The notes under the pieces are model-generated. The model searched no databases. It was given only the letters and a program-made list of their open reading frames with translations, and was not told the origin of the DNA. A stretch of DNA of 64,000 nt from the NCBI GenBank assembly GCA_034509495.1, contig CM067518.1:901430-965429 (forward strand). The letters are read 5' to 3'. Of the stretch, positions 59,628 through 64,000 are shown piece after piece; the first letter of the stretch is position 1, and each line of letters starts with the position of its first letter. A program made the position numbers and the translations under genes. This DNA is from Acestrorhynchus altus. Lineage: Eukaryota; Chordata; Actinopteri; Characiformes; Acestrorhynchidae.

Positions 59628-61882
59628 ACTAAACATTTCAGTGGTAAAGCAGCACTGGAAGTTGTTCTAGTCTGGACTAGTCTAGTGTCTGTCCCTACTT
59701 GGCAGGTGTTTCTGAATGATCTTCTCCATGCGCTGCAGGACGTTCTGCCTCAGTTGGAAGTCCTCCTCAGATATGCCATGCTCCTGTGCAGCCCCCAACA
59801 CTGCAGCATCTACTGCCCGCAGCTGGGCTGGAGAGGGAGCAGGTAGAGCCCTCAGCTCATTCTCTTCCTGCTTCTCCTGTAAATCAACAAACCAGACACC
59901 CAGTAGGTCATACGCAACACATCAAAAACAGCTACTTACCAACAATGTAAAATCAAGGCATTTAGTGTCATTGTCACAATCAATTGTTTTCATAGTGTCC
60001 CAGTTTCATGATGAATGGACCAATAGAAATACTCCAAATATAAATGAGCTAAAAGGGACCAAATCCATATTAATGCCTCTGGGTTTAGAATGGGATGCAG
60101 AAAAGTCCTGAAAGTGGAACGTGTAGGTGTCCCAATACTTTTGCCATATAAAGTATATTTTCTTAAGATCTAAGACAAAAGTATTGAGAAACCTGCTCCT
60201 TCACAGTTTCTTCTTAAATCAAGGGCATTAAGAGTTTATTTTGTTGGAACAACAGGGAAGGCTTTCTACTAGATTCTGGAGAATTTGATTGCAACAAGAG
60301 AAATTGAGAGGTCAGGAAGTTGGGTGATCACCATCCTGCTTCATCCCAAAAGTACTGGATGGAGCACCATCATTCCAGAGTATGCTGAATGTGCTCATTA
60401 GAAAGGTGTCCACAAAAGAATTGGACATAATTGTTCTGTGCGTCTCTTACCATTATGTTCTTCTTGTGCCGCTTCTCTTTGATGTGTTTGTGAGCACCCT
60501 GGATGTTGTCCACGTGAACGGAGCACAATTTGCATAGATACTGGAAATTTGGGTACTCGGGAGATTGCTTTCAAAAAATAAAAAAATAAATAAAATCACA
60601 AACAAGCCAATCAGAAGACAGTCAGACACTTCACACATACACACTCGCACAGATCTGCAAATGTGAGGCCATTTACAGCCTGATGGGTTGGTCATTAACA
60701 GCCTGGGAGGAAGTGCCCAGTCAGAGCTGTTGAAGGTGGTGGTGAATCTGAACCTCTGAAAGTCCCTCACAGAAAGTTATTCTACCTAATGTTTATGAAA
60801 GGACTGCCTGATACCTGACTCAGAGTTCTGAGACGATTCTGACTCTAAAACAGTTTCTGGAAATCACATCAATCGGAGGAGGCAAACATACGCAGGAAAA
60901 AGAACCTTCTAATTAAATGAGCTGCAGAAATCATCACACAAGGTTCACTCAAGGTTAAGGGCTGCTAACATGTTCAAACTCCGTCAAAAGTGAGTTACAA
61001 GGACGTGTCCCACATCAACTGTTTATAATTTACCAGCGTGTAGCCACACTATAGCCCTGAGCAGACACAGAGCTGATAACGTCTATCACTAATAAACTTA
61101 TGAAACCTATTCATTTCCAAATTCTGATTGGTTAGTCACATTTATAGGTGCATTTTATTTCCAATTAAGAAAATGGGTCATAAAAAAACCCAAAAAAAAA
61201 AACATAATGGCAGAAATTATAGGGCCCTATTTTACACTGTAGCCCAAAACTCTACAGGGCAGTCAAGGAGAGGCCTTTCCATGTGTAGCAGTAATGTAAA
61301 CACAGGCATTTTCCCTTAAAGTGGACGACATAAACGGCAATCTTCAAAAAGTAGAAGATAAACACATCAGGGACTGACCCGACAAAACATGATAAGAGGG
61401 ATCCATTGACTTTCCTTTCAATGGAGTTGGCCAATTCAGAACGCTGTGTAATCCAGGATGACCTAATTGCACCGTTTGAAGTTCTAGACAGTCATGTACT
61501 TAATTGTGGTAAAACACAAGATAAAACTAAAACTAAGCCAGAACGTCCTCAGCCACATTACTGTCAACGCTGAACGGCTCGCTGTGGTCTGGCTGTTTCT
61601 GTAGCCTTACCTTGGCCAGTCTGTGTATGTAGTCCCTCTGCAATCTCTCCTCGGCCTGTTTCAGCCCCAGCTGCTGGTCAGAAGTTAAGCTGCCCTCGTC
61701 CGAGGTGCCCATCACATCTGAAATACACTCCACTGGGCGTCTCCCCGACGCTTCACCTGAAACAGACAATGTAACGCCACCATTAAATCAGTGTTAACAC
61801 CCGCTCCTCAGGAAAATGACAGTGAGTGTTTATTAACTCAGGAAAACGTTAATATACAAGAAATACTTTCCTACAAAAAGAA

Positions 61883-61933
<51 letters not shown>

Positions 61934-62702
61934 ACCTCTCCTACAGCATCACTGCATTCACGAAAACGTCTCCAATCTGCTGCTCTGAACAAGGGTTAAA
62001 ACAAAGTCTCAGAACTAAAATATCCAATTCCCAATCCATTCAAATATGCCTGGATGATACACTGGTTTAAAACCAGTGTGTGCTGGTGATGGAACACACA
62101 CACAAGAAATCTTCAAACAAGCTCACAAGATCTCAACCACTTTCTTAGAACAAGAAATTCTTCTTCCTGTTTGTTTGTGTTTGCCTGCATCTCTTCTAAC
62201 GAGGTCTGGAGATTCCACACTAATCACGTCTAATAAAGTTTTCAGCTTCCTGAAACCTACCTGTCTGTCTGTCCTTTGCTGCAGCAGGTTTGAAGGGCTG
62301 TCTATGTCCGCTGTTCTCCTGCGAGGTGCTCAGCATCCCCTGATTAGCTGCCGGCCCCCGTGTCCCTCCGCTCCTGCCTGCCAGTCCTCTGTCCTGGCCC
62401 TGCTGGCGCCCCTCGGTCTGATGTCCAGCCGGCTTTCCTTTCCCCCTCTCTCCAGAGTTGGTTCTGCCGGTGAGCCGGCGGGATTTGCCGGACCTGCCCT
62501 GGTCCTGAGGGCTGCCTGATAAAGTCCGGCCATGGCTGCCCTGACCCTCCTCCTTCACTCGCGAAACTCTTTCCTTGTTGCGGCCACCACTTTTGCTGCC
62601 ATCCCTCTGAGACGAGGCCTCCTTCTGCCCTTTGGAAGGAGCTTTGCCCCCAGCCGAGCGAGCCGACCTGCCTGACTTTAGGGGGCTTTTGTTCCCTTCC
62701 AT
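45929..62702 (-). CDS. tut4: Terminal uridylyltransferase 4 (TUT4/ZCCHC11), 29 coding exons
   Basis: Adds uridines to RNA 3' ends (pre-let-7 with LIN28, poly(A)-shortened mRNA) in the cytoplasm. Exons, 5' to 3': 62261-62702, 61611-61756, 60451-60567, 59699-59876, 59026-59114, 58391-58442, 56826-56895, 56472-56598, 56174-56293, 55619-55801, 55090-55264, 53830-54407, 52994-53144, 52241-52327, 51823-51926, 51643-51700, 50655-50758, 50263-50352, 50063-50176, 49631-49708, 49367-49544, 49045-49092, 48774-48856, 48566-48681, 48247-48401, 47964-48067, 47299-47830, 46353-46502, 45929-46008; 4509 bases, 1502 residues. C2H2 finger about 208-230; inactive nucleotidyltransferase module (LYGSCLTRF, DLNID) about 295-566; acidic tract 644-683; CCHC knuckles about 765, 1145 and 1187; active module GSSKNGFGFRDSDLDIC with Asp859, Asp861 and Asp920. 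LEGH, KLNCKEIIE and LAQHNTRMLATYAA favour TUT4 over TUT7. Start MEGNKSP follows an acceptor at 62717-62718; 5' untranslated exons not found. Confidence 0.94.
46075..46325. mobile_element. Deleted long-inverted-repeat element, tut4 last intron
   Basis: A short left-arm piece (TCCTGATCTTCTACGGTTAA...CCCCACAGGACCA) is joined directly to right-arm sequence (GTGTCTGATCCACTCGTACC through GGTCCTGTGGGGTCCTGATC). The middle and much of the left arm are deleted. Confidence 0.7.
47192..47270. repeat. (CA)n microsatellite in a tut4 intron
   Basis: About 39 CA units, 28 bases inside the intron from the donor of the exon 47299-47830. It reads as (GT)n on the gene strand. Confidence 0.97.
48422..48471. repeat. 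(CA)n microsatellite next to a tut4 splice acceptor
   Basis: About 24 CA units, 20 bases upstream (gene strand) of the acceptor of the exon 48247-48401. On the gene strand (GT)n is followed by CTCTCTCTGTGAGAACAG. Confidence 0.95.
51705..51759. repeat. (GA)n microsatellite forming a splice-site pyrimidine tract
   Basis: About 27 GA units. On the gene strand this is (CT)n running straight into CTCCTCAG, the acceptor of the exon 51643-51700, so it supplies the whole polypyrimidine tract. Confidence 0.95.
52405..52690. mobile_element. Partial long-inverted-repeat element, tut4 intron
   Basis: Left arm as at 54480, with TTCAATGATCAGGACCCCAC, ATTATGTGGGTGGTGGGTCA and ACGAGTGGATCAGACACAGC. It lies in the intron between the exons 52994-53144 and 52241-52327. 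Confidence 0.75.
54480..55078. mobile_element. Long-inverted-repeat (fold-back) DNA element, tut4 intron
   Basis: The left arm (about 54530-54710) and right arm (about 54910-55075) are near reverse complements. For example, CAGGACCACCACAGAGCAG on the left answers CTGCTCTGTGGTGGTCCTG on the right, and TGCAGTCACACTGAC answers GTCAGTGTGACTGCA. I see no open frame that could encode a transposase, so it is non-autonomous. This element type is abundant in fish genomes. Its right end lies about 11 bases from the donor of the exon 55090-55264. Confidence 0.75.
55807..55828. repeat. Short (CA)n run near a tut4 acceptor
   Basis: About 11 CA units directly upstream (gene strand) of the acceptor TTTTCAG of the exon 55619-55801. 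Confidence 0.9.
56296..56328. repeat. (AC)n microsatellite at the 3' end of tut4 intron 8
   Basis: On the gene strand this is (GT)n running into TAG, the acceptor before exon 56174-56293. It is complementary to the tract at 56414-56469 in the same 178-base intron. Confidence 0.95.
56414..56469. repeat. (GT)n microsatellite at the 5' end of tut4 intron 8
   Basis: On the gene strand this is (AC)n starting right after the donor (GTAACACAC...) of exon 56472-56598. Confidence 0.97.
56896..58390. other. Large tut4 intron 6
   Basis: About 1.5 kb without an exon, between coding exons 6 and 7. It holds the (AC)n run at 57901-57974. Confidence 0.6.
57901..57974. repeat. (AC)n microsatellite in tut4 intron 6
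   Basis: 37 uninterrupted AC units. Confidence 0.97.
58571..58611. repeat. (CA)n microsatellite in tut4 intron 5
   Basis: About 20 CA units, next to the outer end of the inverted-repeat element copy that follows. Confidence 0.93.
58612..58960. mobile_element. Rearranged long-inverted-repeat element, tut4 intron 5
   Basis: Contains the outer end motif GAGGTGGTTATAATGTTACG, then left-arm sequence TTCAATGATCAGGACCCCAC and CACTGACATGGTGGTGGTGT, with an internal deletion after GACCACCACAGAGCAG. Confidence 0.65.
59586..59626. repeat. (GT)n microsatellite in tut4 intron 4
   Basis: About 20 GT units, roughly 70 bases inside the intron from the donor of exon 59699-59876. Confidence 0.95.
60030..60430. 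mobile_element. Tc1/mariner-derived non-autonomous fragments in tut4 intron 3
   Basis: ATTAATGCCTCTGGGTTTAG and GGTGTCCCAATACTTTTGCC match the common fish Tc1/mariner-derived terminal sequence (TGTCCACATACTTTTGGCCA type). It is followed by GGGAAGGCTTTCTACTAGAT and TGGATGGAGCACCATCATTC, also a familiar fish repeat. No coding capacity. Confidence 0.55.
60568..61610. other. tut4 intron 2, no other feature seen
   Basis: About 1 kb between coding exons 2 and 3. No exon, RNA gene or element recognised. Confidence 0.5.
61889..61932. repeat. Poly(A) run in tut4 intron 1
   Basis: About 44 adenines on the plus strand. It could be a retroposon tail, but I see no matching retroposon body next to it. 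Confidence 0.9.
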
Positions 62703-62716
62703 ACCTCTGCTGCAGT

Positions 62717-63319
62717 CTGAGTAAAATTATAATAAAAATAAACTAAAATCAACAACGAAAAGAGCCCAGAGGGCTTCTACACTGTGGCAGACGTCCACAG
62801 AGGTGAAGGCCAATCCAGTCTGAACCTAGAGGACAAGAAAGACAGATGGAAGGTAAATATTCTAACTATTTTCTGGATTATTGACTGTAATAATTCAGTA
62901 AATTCATTAGTCCTCTTATAATTCAAAAATGCTAAACACTGTATGAAAGTCAACAATGTGCTGGAGTTTGAGTTCAAAGTAAAGTAACGTGTCCATCGTA
63001 GGAGGGAAAAATGTCTCTCTAAAAAAGTTTTAATGTCTCAATACATCCAGAACTGGCTCAGAATCCTGGCAACCATATTATCACTTTAATATTCAGTTCA
63101 CGTCATACAAAAGCATCTCCGTTTTTTAACAAATCATCTCTAATTTTTGAGGGAATCACGTGAAACTGCACAGTGTTATGCTGCTCAGTCACTTTTGCAC
63201 ATTTTACATTTAACCACCAGCTCTTCAGGTGTCTCCTTTATATGAGGTGAAGTGAGTGTATAAAACTGCTAATTCCTTTCTTTAATATTGTTACTTTAAA
63301 ACATTTTCTAGATTTTTCT
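62717..63319. other. Upstream of the first tut4 coding exon
   Basis: An acceptor (TTTTACTCAG on the gene strand, AG at 62717-62718) precedes the start codon by 14 untranslated bases, so this is intron within the 5' untranslated region. I cannot place the first exon or promoter, which may lie beyond the window. Confidence 0.5.
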
Positions 63320-63700
63320 ATTGAATTGTTTTCCCCAGAAGGACGTGTGGGATTGCAGTGATGATGGAAAGGAAGATCAATGTGATCAGGATCAATAACT
63401 GTATCACAGACACATACAGAAGTGGTGTCTCTCAGTACGGCGTCGGGTTTAACGCAACATGCCAGACGTCTCTGCATGGAGGTGTAGAGGTTCCTAATGG
63501 TGTCCTGTGATGATCCATCCCATGCAGCTTGAATGTTCTCACTCAGTTCTGCAGCTGGTGTGTTAGGGGTGGAGTGTTGATAGAGCGTCCAATAGCGTCC
63601 ACACATTTTCAATCAGGGACAGGTCTGGAGATGAGACCAACCACGGCACAGTATCTGTGTCTTCAAGGCAAGATCTGAGATGGTAGCAGTGTGTGGACGA
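63320..63700 (-). mobile_element. Tc1/mariner-like transposase fragment
   Basis: On the minus strand 63238-63612 reads ELSENIQAAWDGSSQDTIRN and MQRRLACCVKPDAVLRDTTS, as in the zinc-finger unit fragments. CTGATTGAAAATGTGTGGAC corresponds to the IENVW region, one base out of frame. It is better preserved than the array copies but still incomplete. Confidence 0.75.
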
Positions 63701-64000
63701 GCGTCGCCCTTTAGAACAGAGCACCGGAGTGTGTGTTCAGAAAAGGTAGAACCACTGGTTATAGAACCTCATTAACGTAACGTTGGTCTGTTAAAGTGTC
63801 TGTAATGACATTAAACCCACAGCACCAACACCGACCCGCTTATTAGTCCTGGTGTTTTCTGAGGATCAGTTTATATTATTATATTTTATACTCTATTTGA
63901 TTCTATTGTATGTAATATGTATTGTGTTCTAGATCATATGTTCTGTCTTATTGTCTGTAAATCTGTGATCTGAACTCACTCTTTAACTGATGAACTGAAG
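63701..64000. other. Right edge, no gene seen
   Basis: Probably more transposon-derived sequence followed by AT-rich DNA. Nothing supportable. Confidence 0.4.

Noticed and set aside
53830..62702. TUT7 (ZCCHC6) instead of TUT4
   Set aside because: The catalytic module has RDSDLDICMTLEGH and LAQHNTRMLATYAA, as in TUT4, and a long proline/glutamine-rich C-terminus; total length alone (1502) would fit TUT7, so a tree should confirm.

Overview
The window reads as nuclear DNA of a teleost fish, probably an otophysan (order not resolvable by eye). Genes are split by introns with GT/AG borders, and there are many (CA)n, (TA)n and (GA)n microsatellites. Tc1/mariner-like fragments, tRNA-derived SINEs of the HE1 type and a long-inverted-repeat element common in fish genomes are also present. 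I see nothing bacterial or viral.

Layout. (1) About 1-19,200, plus strand: a tandem array of C2H2 zinc-finger genes made of diverged 3-5 kb repeat units. Units 1-4 end in intact finger exons with 17, 16, 18 and 11 fingers. They are flanked by a broken finger exon (1-760), a remnant in which the whole finger array is deleted (about 1093-1240) and a remnant holding only the 5' part (about 19066-19212). Each unit carries the same Tc1-like transposase fragment upstream. Units 2-4 have a compact promoter (CCAAT boxes, GC box, ETS site, CACGTG), a first exon with an 8-codon upstream ORF, and a minisatellite just inside intron 1. (2) 20,068-44,435, minus strand: five head-to-tail cytochrome P450 family 2 genes of the CYP2J-like type. 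Each rebuilds into nine exons, 1506 coding bases and 501 residues, with all P450 signature motifs. Four of five keep a TATA box 42-45 bases before the ATG. (3) 45,929-62,702, minus strand: one 29-exon gene for a terminal uridylyltransferase, best identified as TUT4 (ZCCHC11). Its exons join to 4509 bases (1502 residues) with every splice phase consistent.

The three blocks are not one pathway. In human, CYP2J2 and TUT4 both lie in 1p32, so the CYP2/TUT4 neighbourhood looks like old conserved synteny, while the zinc-finger array is a young, lineage-specific expansion beside it.

Observations most worth a second look: a TUT4 intron with complementary (AC)n and (GU)n tracts at its two ends; a rewritten exon-4 end (substrate-recognition region) in the third CYP2 gene; TATA loss in the fifth CYP2 gene; the shared short upstream ORF of the zinc-finger genes; and the finger-less remnants. 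I did not find a clear new molecular system. Exon borders are hand-placed from splice consensus, phase and paralog alignment.
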